35,162 bases of DNA from JAGLQQ01 sp043806135 (GTDB lineage: Bacteria; Omnitrophota; Gorgyraeia; B26-G9). The notes beneath the pieces are model-generated. The model saw only the letters and a program-made list of their open reading frames with translations. It was not told where the DNA came from and made no database searches. How positions within the stretch are numbered: the stretch's first letter is position 1; every line of letters starts with the position of its first letter. Made by a program: the position numbers and the translations under genes. The stretch is from the NCBI GenBank assembly GCA_043806135.1, contig JAZDHG010000086.1, positions 1 through 35,162 on the forward strand. Direction: 5' to 3'. Of this stretch, positions 1 through 6,450 are shown piece after piece.

Positions 1-1
1 G

Positions 2-1063
2 GTTGGGCTGTTGAGAGAATTAGGAGTGGATACAAGATGGGATGTCATAAAGGGGGGCGAGCAGTTTTTTGGAGTGACAAAAAAGTTTCACAATGCATTG
101 CATGGTAGTTCCGAAGAGATAACCCAGAGGGATTTCGAGATATTCATGGAAACAAGCCAGCAGAATATCGAAAATGTTAATACCTACGGAGATATTGTTT
201 TTGTTCATGACCCACAGCCAATAGCTCTGATAAAAAAGAAAGCTGCTAACAAATGGCTTTGGCGTTGCCATGTTGACGTGTCTTGCCCCAATGAAAGAGT
301 TTGGGGATTTCTTATGGATTTTATTGTTCAGTATGATTCCGCAGTTTTTTCTGCTCCGGCTTTCTCTCGGAAGTTACCCATTAGACAATTTTTAATCTCT
401 CCTTCAATCGACCCTTTAAGTGACAAGAACAAAGAATTGCCCCAAGAAACAATAAATTCGGTCTTAAGAAAATACAATATTAAAAAAGACAAGGCAATCA
501 TTACTCAAATATCCCGTTTTGACCGTTTAAAAGACCCCATAGGCGTAATTGAAGCATACTTGCAAGTAAAAAAATATATCAATTGCCAACTAATCTTGGC
601 TGGTGGTACCGCAGAGGATGATCCGGAAGGGCTCGAAGTACTTGAGGAAGTTAAAGAGAAAGCTAGGAATGACCGAGATATTCATATCTTGCTATTGCCT
701 CAGAACGAGATAGAAGTAAATGCGCTACAAAGGGCTTCAGATGTCATTGTTCAGAAATCTCTTAAGGAGGGTTTTGGTTTAACGGTTACCGAGGCTCTGT
801 GGAAAGCAAAACCTGTTGTGGCTTCCAATGTCGGCGGCATCCCTTTACAGATAAAACACAAATATTCCGGTTTATTGTGTCATTCAATTGAAGGCGCTGC
901 CTTTGCGATAAAGCAGCTGCTTAATAGTCCAGAATATGCCCAAAAATTAGGAGAAAATGGCCGGGAGCATATTAGAAACAATTTTCTGCTTACCAGGCAT
1001 CTAAGGGATTATATGCTGTTATTTCTTTCGCTCTACCATACTGAAGATGTAGTCTATTTATAG
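2..1063 (+). CDS. TreT-like trehalose synthase, GT4 family glycosyltransferase (5' truncated)
   Basis: Retaining glycosyltransferase of family GT4, most like trehalose glycosyltransferring synthase / trehalose phosphorylase, which joins a sugar nucleotide (or glucose-1-phosphate) and glucose into trehalose in the cytoplasm. The N-terminal text with FFGVTKKFHNALHG and the later HVDVSC segment is characteristic of the TreT group. The C-terminal GT-B half carries ITQISRFDRLKDP and the donor-binding EX7E motif in KEGFGLTVTEAL, followed by PVVASNVGGIP. The frame is open to the left window edge (V-G-L before the first TTG at 11), so the true start lies outside and perhaps 50-60 N-terminal residues are missing. 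The stop TAG is at 1061. The specific substrate is inferred from resemblance; GT4 membership is secure. Confidence 0.8.
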   Translation, partial: VGLLRELGVDTRWDVIKGGEQFFGVTKKFHNALHGSSEEITQRDFEIFMETSQQNIENVNTYGDIVFVHDPQPIALIKKKAANKWLWRCHVDVSCPNERVWGFLMDFIVQYDSAVFSAPAFSRKLPIRQFLISPSIDPLSDKNKELPQETINSVLRKYNIKKDKAIITQISRFDRLKDPIGVIEAYLQVKKYINCQLILAGGTAEDDPEGLEVLEEVKEKARNDRDIHILLLPQNEIEVNALQRASDVIVQKSLKEGFGLTVTEALWKAKPVVASNVGGIPLQIKHKYSGLLCHSIEGAAFAIKQLLNSPEYAQKLGENGREHIRNNFLLTRHLRDYMLLFLSLYHTEDVVYL

Positions 1064-1157
1064 GGCGTCACAAAAGTGCCGCTCTTGATTACACCGATTA
1101 AAATTCAGATTGCACAGATTAAAAACATCGTCGCTATCATCTGGAACTAGGAACTAG

Positions 1158-1183
1158 GGGACGTAGTTAGATAATTAGATATT
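1158..1183 (+). repeat. Left 26-bp inverted repeat of the RAYT unit
   Basis: The sequence beginning GGGACGTAGTTAGATAATTA is the exact reverse complement of 2202-2227. The match breaks on the inner side at 1184 and continues imperfectly on the outer side. A TTGACA hexamer overlaps its inner edge at 1182-1187 and could act as a -35 box for the transposase, although the matching -10 position (TAAGTT, 1205-1210) is weak. Confidence 0.9.
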
Positions 1184-1216
1184 GACAATGGGAACGAGGT
1201 ATGGTAAGTTATCTGT

Positions 1217-2218
1217 ATGCCAAGACAAGGAAGGATAAATGTAGAAGCGGGTGTTTACCATGTAATACAACGGGGTATAGAGCGCCGGGAGATTTTTCTT
1301 GATAATTTTGACCGTGAAGGATTTATTCTACGATTAGCGGAAGGATTGAAGCAGACAGGGCATAAATGTTATGGTTGGGTAATAATGCCCAACCATTTTC
1401 ATTTGTTGATAAGAACGAGTGCAGCGCCATTAAGTGATCTTATGAGGAAACTGTTGACAGGGTATGCCCTGTATTTTAATAAAAAATATAAGCGTAGCGG
1501 TTATTTATATCAAGGAAGATACAAGTCAATATTATGCCAAGAGGAATCATATTTACTGGAATTGTTAAGATATATTCATTTAAATCCGTTAAGGGCAGGG
1601 ATAGTTAAAGATATCAGAAATCTTGGTAATTATAAATGGAGTGGACATGGAGTAATTATAGGGAGAAACGAAGCATTTTGGCAAACGACAGGAGAGATAT
1701 TGGAACTATTTGGGAAAAAGAAAACAGAAGCGATAAGACGATATGAGGAATTTATAGTTGATGGTAAAGATATGGGCAAAAGAGAAGACTTGGTTGGCGG
1801 AGGACTAATCAGGAGTGTTGGGGGATGGAAGGAAGTTGAACGCTTTAAGAAGACAAAAGAGGCATGGTTGTCAGACGAACGGATATTGGGAGATGGGGAT
1901 TTTGTAAGCCAGACGCTGGAACAAGCGGAAGAGCAGATGCAGAGGCAGGAGAGATTAAAAAAAGAAGGATGGGATATCGAGAAAGTAGCAAAAAAGGTAT
2001 GCGCGTTATTGAGTGTTGATATAAAAGATATAAAACGATTGAGCAAGAGAAGCAAGATAGCACAAGCAAAGAGCCTAGTGGCGTATTTTGCAAACAAAGA
2101 ATTGAAGATTAGCGGGGTAGAGCTTTCAGAATATTTTGGGATAACACGATCTTCAATAAGTTCATCTATACAACGCGGTAAGGAAATTGCGGAAGAAAAC
2201 GAATATCTAATTATCTAA
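1217..2218 (+). CDS. REP-associated tyrosine transposase (Y1_Tnp) with DnaA-like C-terminal domain
   Basis: HUH-superfamily Y1 transposase of the IS200/TnpA_REP type, expected to nick and join single-stranded DNA at REP-like hairpins. The HUH pair is visible as H60-F-H62 in MPNHFHLLIRT. The nucleophilic Tyr probably lies in YLYQGRYKS (Y102 region), followed by the family signature LLRYIHLNPLRAGIV. At 333 aa it is longer than a minimal RAYT of about 150-230 aa. The last ~75 residues (from about 255, IEKVAKKVCALLSVD) resemble the DNA-binding domain IV of DnaA: a helix-turn-helix with AKSLVAYFANKEL and a basic SSISSSIQRGKEI helix. There is no clear Shine-Dalgarno upstream of ATG 1217. The gene is intact and ends inside the right terminal repeat. 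Confidence 0.88.
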   Translation: MPRQGRINVEAGVYHVIQRGIERREIFLDNFDREGFILRLAEGLKQTGHKCYGWVIMPNHFHLLIRTSAAPLSDLMRKLLTGYALYFNKKYKRSGYLYQGRYKSILCQEESYLLELLRYIHLNPLRAGIVKDIRNLGNYKWSGHGVIIGRNEAFWQTTGEILELFGKKKTEAIRRYEEFIVDGKDMGKREDLVGGGLIRSVGGWKEVERFKKTKEAWLSDERILGDGDFVSQTLEQAEEQMQRQERLKKEGWDIEKVAKKVCALLSVDIKDIKRLSKRSKIAQAKSLVAYFANKELKISGVELSEYFGITRSSISSSIQRGKEIAEENEYLII

Positions 2219-2227
2219 CTACGTCCC
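2202..2227 (-). repeat. Right 26-bp inverted repeat of the RAYT unit
   Basis: Exact reverse complement of 1158-1183. It contains the transposase stop codon TAA (2216-2218), so the last five codons of the protein (EYLII) are written by the repeat. Downstream, CTAATTCTTC is repeated twice in tandem, mirroring the doubled GGAACTA at the left end. Confidence 0.9.
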
Positions 2228-2329
2228 TAATTCTTCCTAATTCTTCTAATCCTTAACAGTCCAGCTCGTTTTTCCTCCTCTTCGTCAGCGTTCGTTCGCT
2301 TCAACTCCCACAATATCAGGAATATTTAA

Positions 2330-2415
2330 TGGTGCCGAAGGTGGGAGTTGAACCCACACGAGCTTACGCTCATCGGTTTTTGAGACCGACGTGTATGCCA
2401 TTCCACCACTTCGGC
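2330..2415 (-). tRNA. tRNA-Leu, anticodon CAA
   Basis: An 86-nt class II tRNA read on the minus strand from 2415 to 2330. The acceptor GCCGAAG pairs with CTTCGGC, followed by discriminator A and an encoded CCA. The anticodon stem TCGGT/ACCGA encloses loop CTCAAAA, giving anticodon CAA (2382-2380), which decodes UUG. The long variable arm (TGAGCGTAAGCTCG) is diagnostic of class II, and the T arm is GTGGG-TTCAACT-CCCAC. No separate promoter is evident just upstream, so it may be co-transcribed with tRNA-Ala. Confidence 0.95.
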
Positions 2416-2451
2416 ACGAATTTCCTTTTTAATGGCAGATAGTTAAGATTA

Positions 2452-2521
2452 TTCCACATAATTACTGGCTTGCCATCTGAAGTCTACTTCTTCGAAGGTA
2501 CCCGATATAGACGTAGTATGG
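2452..2521. repeat. 70-bp structured direct repeat, copy A
   Basis: Copy A aligns without gaps to copy B at 2533-2602. Both share CACATAAT-ACTGG near the start, TTCGAAGG in the middle, and end in ATATAGACGTAGTATGG. Each copy can fold on itself: CCAT/ATGG outer pairs and CTAC/GTAG inner pairs. Confidence 0.8.
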
Positions 2522-2532
2522 TGGAGGTTATA

Positions 2533-2602
2533 TTTCACATAATGACTGGTTTACCATACGAAGACTACTACTTCGAAGGCACCCAATATAGACGTAGTAT
2601 GG
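2533..2602. repeat. 70-bp structured direct repeat, copy B
   Basis: Second copy, offset 81 bp from copy A. It has stronger self-complementarity: CCATA pairs with TATGG, CTAC with GTAG, and an internal CGAAG-ACTACTA-CTTCG hairpin is present. The differences from copy A partly preserve pairing, which suggests folding matters. Confidence 0.8.
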
Positions 2603-2607
2603 TTTAC

Positions 2608-2655
2608 CATCCGTAGCCTACAGCTGTGAAATAACCTAATATAGGCGAAGGATGG
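2608..2655. repeat. Diverged third member of the hairpin repeat
   Basis: CCATCC (2608-2613) and GGATGG (2650-2655) form the ends. The interior shares words with copies A and B (GTAGCCTAC, AATATAGGCGAAGG) in rearranged order. It abuts and slightly overlaps the duplicated tRNA-Ala 3' end. Confidence 0.6.
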
Positions 2656-2673
2656 TGGAGCTGGGGGGATTCG
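2653..2673 (-). repeat. Duplicated 3' end of tRNA-Ala (21 bp, includes CCA)
   Basis: These 21 bases are identical to 2810-2830, covering the encoded CCA, discriminator, 3' acceptor strand and half of the T arm of tRNA-Ala. Identity stops at the next base. The fragment cannot be a tRNA by itself. A 157-bp segment is thereby flanked by direct repeats, as after integration at a tRNA 3' end or a local duplication. Confidence 0.8.
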
Positions 2674-2809
2674 GTTACTACACTCAAAACTTCGTGTTTT
2701 TCGTTGCGTAGCCTCCCCTTCGTTCACTATAATTGCAATCCTGCAATTATGCACTCCCATCAGGTCGTGTTGTTCACTTCGCTTCGAATCCCATTTGAAG
2801 TTCAAGTTT

Positions 2810-2885
2810 TGGTGGAGCTGGGGGGATTCGAACCCCCGACCAACAGACTGCCAGTCTGCTGCGCTCCCAGCTGCGCTACAGCCCC
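2810..2885 (-). tRNA. tRNA-Ala, anticodon GGC
   Basis: A 76-nt tRNA read from 2885 to 2810. The acceptor GGGGCTG pairs with CAGCTCC through the G3:U70 wobble that identifies tRNA-Ala, followed by A73 and an encoded CCA. The D arm is GCGC-AGCTGGGA-GCGC. The anticodon stem GCAGA/TCTGT encloses loop CTGGCAG, giving anticodon GGC (2852-2850). The T arm is GGGGG-TTCGAAT-CCCCC. A good promoter lies upstream on the same strand. Confidence 0.97.
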
Positions 2886-2927
2886 ACGAGGAATAAGGTA
2901 CCTGGAAGTACTGTTATTCAGTATTCA

Positions 2928-2956
2928 AATGTATCATGCAGCGGGAATTATGTCAA
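2928..2956 (-). promoter_or_regulatory. Sigma70-type promoter for tRNA-Ala (and possibly tRNA-Leu)
   Basis: On the minus strand TTGACA (2956-2951) is followed after exactly 17 bp by TACATT (2933-2928). Predicted transcription starts near 2921, about 36 nt before the tRNA 5' end, leaving a short leader for RNase P. No other gene lies downstream on this strand before the tRNAs. Confidence 0.75.
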
Positions 2957-3022
2957 TATATCTGTATGTGGAGTTCACCCATTTTTCTTTACTGCATGCA
3001 GGCAGCTAAGTAAAAAATCAAC

Positions 3023-3052
3023 TTGCCCAGGATGTTATGGTTATGCTACAAT
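3023..3052 (+). promoter_or_regulatory. Probable leuS promoter
   Basis: TTGCCC (3023-3028) and TACAAT (3047-3052) are separated by 18 bp, ahead of leuS. It would give a leader of about 65 nt ending in the AGGAGG ribosome-binding site at 3105-3110. The -35 box matches consensus at only four positions. Confidence 0.5.
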
Positions 3053-3122
3053 ACTTTGCATCCCTAATAAAGTCAAGCCTATGCGGGAATCTTGAGGGGT
3101 AAGCAGGAGGAAACACTAAATT

Positions 3123-5597
3123 ATGAGCAATTATGATTTCCTGAAGATTGAAAAAAAATGGCAGGAATACTGGAAGCGGAATAATACGTTCCGTTCTTAT
3201 GCCGATAAAAATAAAAAAAAATACTATGTTCTGGAGATGTTCCCATATCCATCCGGCAGAATACATATGGGGCATGTGCGAAACTATACTATCGGCGATG
3301 TTATTGCCCGTTATAAGATGCAGGCAGGCTTTAATGTTTTGCATCCTATGGGGTTTGATGCTTTCGGTCAGCCGGCGGAAAATGCGGCGATTAAACATGA
3401 AACTGATCCAAAGGTCTGGACCGACAAATGTATCGGCTGGATGGTCAAAGAATTAAAGGCAATGGGGTTTTCTTATGACTGGGACAGAGAACTCTCTACT
3501 CATAGAGAGGGATACTACCGTTGGAACCAGTGGCTTTTTATCCAGATGTTCGAAAAGGGCTTTGCTTATAAGAAGGCATCAAGTGTGAACTGGTGTTCAT
3601 CCTGCGAAACTACGCTGGCTAATGAAGAAGTTGTCAATGGCGGCTGCTGGAGATGCCAGACTGAAATTGTGCAAAAAGACCTGGATCAGTGGTATTTAAA
3701 GATCACCGAATTTCAGGATGTTCTGCTTGATGAGCTTGAAACCTTAAAAGACTGGCCGGAGCGGGTAATTACCATGCAGAAAAACTGGATCGGTAAAAGC
3801 TACGGTGTGGATATTTATTTCAAAGAAATGAAAACGCAGAAAACCGTTCCTGTTTTTACAACCCGTCAGGACACAATTTTCGGGGCAACTTATATCGTGC
3901 TTGCTCCGGAACATCCGCGGCTATTGGAGATTATCAAGGGAAATCCGGAAGAAAAAAGTGTGCTTGAATTTATAAATAAAGCTGCCAGGAAAAGCAAGGT
4001 GGTCAGGGTTTCCGCGGATGTAAAAAAGGAAGGGGTTTTTACCGGTTGTTATGTGGTTAATCCTGTTAATAAGGAAAAAATACCTGTATGGAGCGCTGAC
4101 TATGTATTGATGGAATACGGTACCGGTGCGATCATGGCCGTTCCAGCGCACGATCAAAGGGATTTTCTTTTTGCCAAGGAACATTCTTTGCCCATGAGGA
4201 TCGTTATCCAACCCCCAATCCCTAACCCCCAATCCCTGGATTCTATGACTGAGGCTTATGAAGATAGCGGGAAACAAGTGAATTCAGGAAAATTTGATGG
4301 CCTGGATAATGAACAGGCGAAAATAAAAATTGCCGAGTGGATGGAAGAGGAAAAAATCGGCAAGAAAAAAGTCTATTTCAGACTGCGAGATTGGCTTATT
4401 TCAAGACAGCGCTACTGGGGGACACCGATCCCGATCATATATTGCGATAAATGCGGTATTGTACCGGTTAAAGAAGATGAGCTGCCGGTCAAACTGCCGG
4501 AAAACATAAAGATCACTGGAGAAGGCGGAAGCCCCTTATCTAAAGTGAAGGATTTTGTTAATGCTGTGTGTCCAAAGTGCGGGATTCAAGCAAAAAGAGA
4601 AACAGATACAATGGCTACTTTTATTGATTCCGCCTGGTATTTCCTCCGTTTTTGCTCACCGGATAATGATAAAAAAATCTTTGATCCCGAAGAAGTCAAT
4701 TACTGGATGCGGGTTGATCAGTATATCGGAGGGATTGAACATGCAGTTCTGCATTTGCTTTATGCAAGATTTTTTACTAAATTTATCCACACTCTCGGGC
4801 TGATTGATTTTAATGAACCCTTCCAGAAACTTCTCACCCAGGGCATGGTCTTAAAAGAAGGGGAGGTGATGTCAAAGTCAAAGGGAAATATCGTGGATCC
4901 TGATGAGATGATAAAGAAATACGGAGCCGATTCCCTGCGGATTTGCATTTTGTTTGCCGCGCCTCCAGAGACGGAGTTTGACTGGAACGACCGCGGAATA
5001 GACGGCGCATGGCGTTTTCTGAACCGGGTTTGGACAGCGGCAACCTCTCTTATCGAGCTGAAGGCTGCTTGCAAGTTTGCAGATCATGTGCCCTATGGAA
5101 AAGACCTTGAGTTCAAAATGCACGCAACGATTAAGAAAGTCACTGATGAGATGAACGGCGGATTTAAATTTAATACCGCTATCAGTACAATGATGGAATT
5201 GACCAATGCTATTGTTGCGGCATTAAGAGAAGCTCAGGAGAGTGAGATTTTAAGCAAAGCACTTATTGAAGCGGTAGAGGCATTGATCGTCTTGCTTGCG
5301 CCGTTTACGCCGCATATATGTGAAGAATTATGGCAGCTTTTAGGCAAACCGGGCAGTATCGCTAAAGCCTCCTGGCCTGAACATGAGGCAAAAAAACTTG
5401 TTCAGGATGAGATGACAATTGTTATCCAAATTAACAGCAAAGTGCGCTCTAAAGTTACGGTGCCCACTGATATCAGCAATGATGAACTAAAAAAGATCGT
5501 TCTTAAGGATGAAAAAACACAGGAATGGCTTAAGGACAAGCAGATTAAAAAATTCATTATTGTTCCCAAAAAACTGGCCAATTTAGTTTTGCAGTAA
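3123..5597 (+). CDS. leuS: Leucyl-tRNA synthetase
   Basis: Class Ia aminoacyl-tRNA synthetase that charges tRNA-Leu in the cytoplasm. At 824 aa it is full length for the bacterial type. The HIGH motif appears as H48-M-G-H51 in GRIHMGHVRNYTIGDV. The CP1 editing domain follows, with TTRQDTIFGATY and YGTGAIMAVPAHDQRDF. A zinc-type cysteine cluster (CDKC, CPKC) follows SRQRYWGTPIP. The KMSKS loop reads V582-MSKS-KGN, with Val in place of the first Lys. A C-terminal anticodon-binding and tail region completes it. ATG 3123 is supported by AGGAGG at 3105-3110. One oddity: codons at 4212-4239 consist of two copies of a 14-bp C-rich unit, giving PPIPNPQSL at a loop just before the conserved MTEAYEDSG stretch. 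It stands alone on this strand, with a tRNA pair, including a tRNA-Leu, divergently upstream. Confidence 0.98.
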   Translation: MSNYDFLKIEKKWQEYWKRNNTFRSYADKNKKKYYVLEMFPYPSGRIHMGHVRNYTIGDVIARYKMQAGFNVLHPMGFDAFGQPAENAAIKHETDPKVWTDKCIGWMVKELKAMGFSYDWDRELSTHREGYYRWNQWLFIQMFEKGFAYKKASSVNWCSSCETTLANEEVVNGGCWRCQTEIVQKDLDQWYLKITEFQDVLLDELETLKDWPERVITMQKNWIGKSYGVDIYFKEMKTQKTVPVFTTRQDTIFGATYIVLAPEHPRLLEIIKGNPEEKSVLEFINKAARKSKVVRVSADVKKEGVFTGCYVVNPVNKEKIPVWSADYVLMEYGTGAIMAVPAHDQRDFLFAKEHSLPMRIVIQPPIPNPQSLDSMTEAYEDSGKQVNSGKFDGLDNEQAKIKIAEWMEEEKIGKKKVYFRLRDWLISRQRYWGTPIPIIYCDKCGIVPVKEDELPVKLPENIKITGEGGSPLSKVKDFVNAVCPKCGIQAKRETDTMATFIDSAWYFLRFCSPDNDKKIFDPEEVNYWMRVDQYIGGIEHAVLHLLYARFFTKFIHTLGLIDFNEPFQKLLTQGMVLKEGEVMSKSKGNIVDPDEMIKKYGADSLRICILFAAPPETEFDWNDRGIDGAWRFLNRVWTAATSLIELKAACKFADHVPYGKDLEFKMHATIKKVTDEMNGGFKFNTAISTMMELTNAIVAALREAQESEILSKALIEAVEALIVLLAPFTPHICEELWQLLGKPGSIAKASWPEHEAKKLVQDEMTIVIQINSKVRSKVTVPTDISNDELKKIVLKDEKTQEWLKDKQIKKFIIVPKKLANLVLQ
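4212..4239 (+). repeat. Two tandem 14-bp units inside leuS
   Basis: CCCCCAATCCCTAA followed by CCCCCAATCCCTGG, in frame, encode a Pro/Asn/Gln-rich insert in a surface loop of LeuS. The same C-rich style of word is more typical of spacer DNA than of this gene. Confidence 0.75.
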
Positions 5598-6069
5598 AAA
5601 TGGATCATTCTTATTTAGGGGAAGAATTTTTGTCAGAAAATAAGAGTGAAGTGCTTAGATAAAAACAAGAATGGCCCATGTGTAACCCTGTTTTAATCTG
5701 TGAAATCAGGTTCTTTCTGCCGCTTTAAACAAGAAAGACCCTAACTCCTAAATATAATTATAAAAGGGAAGATAGAAGTAGAAGCAGCATGTATTTAGAG
5801 AAAGAAGTATAATCACTTAAAAGGTGAAAAAGTTATTTAAGAGGTAAGTCGGGACAAACACCCAGGTGAAATTGTATTTACTCATTCTCGACAGCCATCC
5901 ATGGCTGTCTGTGAGGTAATCAGTCGATTTTTACACATCCTTGTAAATCGACTAATTAAAATCCGCAAATACAATTCTCCCTATCTGTTTGATGAACAAA
6001 GAAAAAGTGTTTTCTATCTAGGATTTGGAGAAAGAACCTAAAAAGCACAAAATGTCTCTGGAAATTTAA
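5598..6069. other. 472-bp noncoding spacer between leuS and comEA
   Basis: I see no credible gene. It contains a 7-bp hairpin TCTTTCT/AGAAAGA (5712-5718 with 5732-5738), a possible weak leuS terminator (CCTG...CAGG then a T-rich stretch around 5693-5717, not convincing), and a nested structured element at 5870-5976. No confident promoter for comEA was found; TTGATG with a 17-bp spacer to TTCTAT near 5990-6020 is weak. Confidence 0.6.
5870..5976. ncRNA. Candidate three-way-junction structured element (function unknown)
   Basis: An outer stem of 10 perfect pairs (AATTGTATTT 5870-5879 with AAATACAATT 5967-5976) encloses two hairpins. The first is GACAGCCAT/ATGGCTGTC (5890-5898 with 5901-5909), lengthened by CTCA/TGAG (5881-5884 with 5912-5915). 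The second is AGTCGATTT/AAATCGACT (5922-5930 with 5945-5953), lengthened by ACA/TGT. It could be an RNA, a folded DNA site, or a small palindromic mobile element. It matches no riboswitch or ribozyme core I recognise. The strand is undetermined. Confidence 0.4.
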
Positions 6070-6450
6070 ATGAATGAACTGCCGGTCCAAAAAAGAAAAG
6101 CAATTCTTTTAGTCCTTACCCTACTGTCCCTGGCGCTAGCCTTAGGCTGGTTAAAACGTGTTACGGGTCCGGCTTCCGCGCATCTACTTGATCTTGATGC
6201 TCAAATAACCCAGTCCTTAATTTCGAACGATGATTCTAAAGAAACTCTAGCACAAAATTCCATATCCATCAACACGGCTGATGTTGAGACGCTTAGCTTA
6301 TTGCCTGGCATAGGCCGCGTAAAAGCCGGGCGGATCATAGAATACAGGCAGGTGCACGGAAAATTCAAACAATTGAATGAACTGCTTGATGTCAAAGGAA
6401 TTGGGCCAAAAACCTTTGAAAAGCTTAAGGACTATATAAGTTTAGAATGA
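6070..6450 (+). CDS. comEA: ComEA-like helix-hairpin-helix DNA-binding protein
   Basis: Small (126 aa) competence-type DNA receptor. Residues about 10-27 form one hydrophobic N-terminal anchor (AILLVLTLLSLALALGW), so the rest should face the periplasm. The C-terminal ~65 residues contain two helix-hairpin-helix motifs: LLPGIGRVKAGRIIEYR, then DVKGIGPKTFEKLKDYI, preceded by the usual ISINTADVETL. Such proteins bind incoming double-stranded DNA and pass it to ComEC. Its stop overlaps the comEC start (ATGA at 6447-6450), so the two are translationally coupled. No good ribosome-binding site precedes ATG 6070. Confidence 0.88.
   Translation: MNELPVQKRKAILLVLTLLSLALALGWLKRVTGPASAHLLDLDAQITQSLISNDDSKETLAQNSISINTADVETLSLLPGIGRVKAGRIIEYRQVHGKFKQLNELLDVKGIGPKTFEKLKDYISLE

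Larger units (their letters stand above)
1158..2227 (+). mobile_element. RAYT transposase unit bounded by a 26-bp inverted repeat
   Basis: A single transposase gene lies between two perfect 26-bp inverted repeats (1158-1183 and 2202-2227). Outside them sit imperfectly matching extensions: GGAACTAGGAACTAGG on the left, and CCTAATTCTTCCTAATTCTTC on the right read in the opposite sense. The right repeat overlaps the last codons and stop of the gene, which makes the gene plus its repeats a compact unit of about 1.07 kb. REP-associated tyrosine transposases are normally flanked by REP palindromes, and GTAG, the tetranucleotide that starts many REPs, occurs inside the left repeat at 1163. Whether the unit is still mobile is not visible. 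Confidence 0.6.
2416..2809. other. Inter-tRNA spacer made of hairpin repeats and a tRNA fragment
   Basis: This 394-bp stretch holds no credible gene. From left to right it contains two 70-bp direct repeats (2452-2521, 2533-2602), a related palindromic segment (2608-2655), a 21-bp copy of the tRNA-Ala 3' end (2653-2673), an A/T-rich stretch with the inverted pair ATTGCA/TGCAAT near 2731-2746, and a half T-arm copy at 2783-2792. Open frames over this interval are products of antisense tRNA and repeat sequence. Confidence 0.8.

Noticed and set aside
1630..2097. 155-codon open frame on the minus strand inside the transposase gene
   Set aside because: It is antisense to an intact Y1 transposase, is Ser/Phe/Leu-rich, and has no domain pattern.
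2452..2655. CRISPR array in the tRNA spacer
   Set aside because: Only two 70-bp copies plus a diverged third, with 11-bp or smaller gaps, no regular spacers and no cas genes.
2704..3009. Open frame encoding LVELGGFEPPTNRLPVCCAP-like text
   Set aside because: It reads the antisense strand of tRNA-Ala; this is a familiar spurious protein in draft annotations.
5820..5980. Hammerhead ribozyme or integron attC for the three-way-junction element
   Set aside because: No CUGAUGA/GAAA core and no attC-type terminal core sites are present, despite the multi-stem shape.
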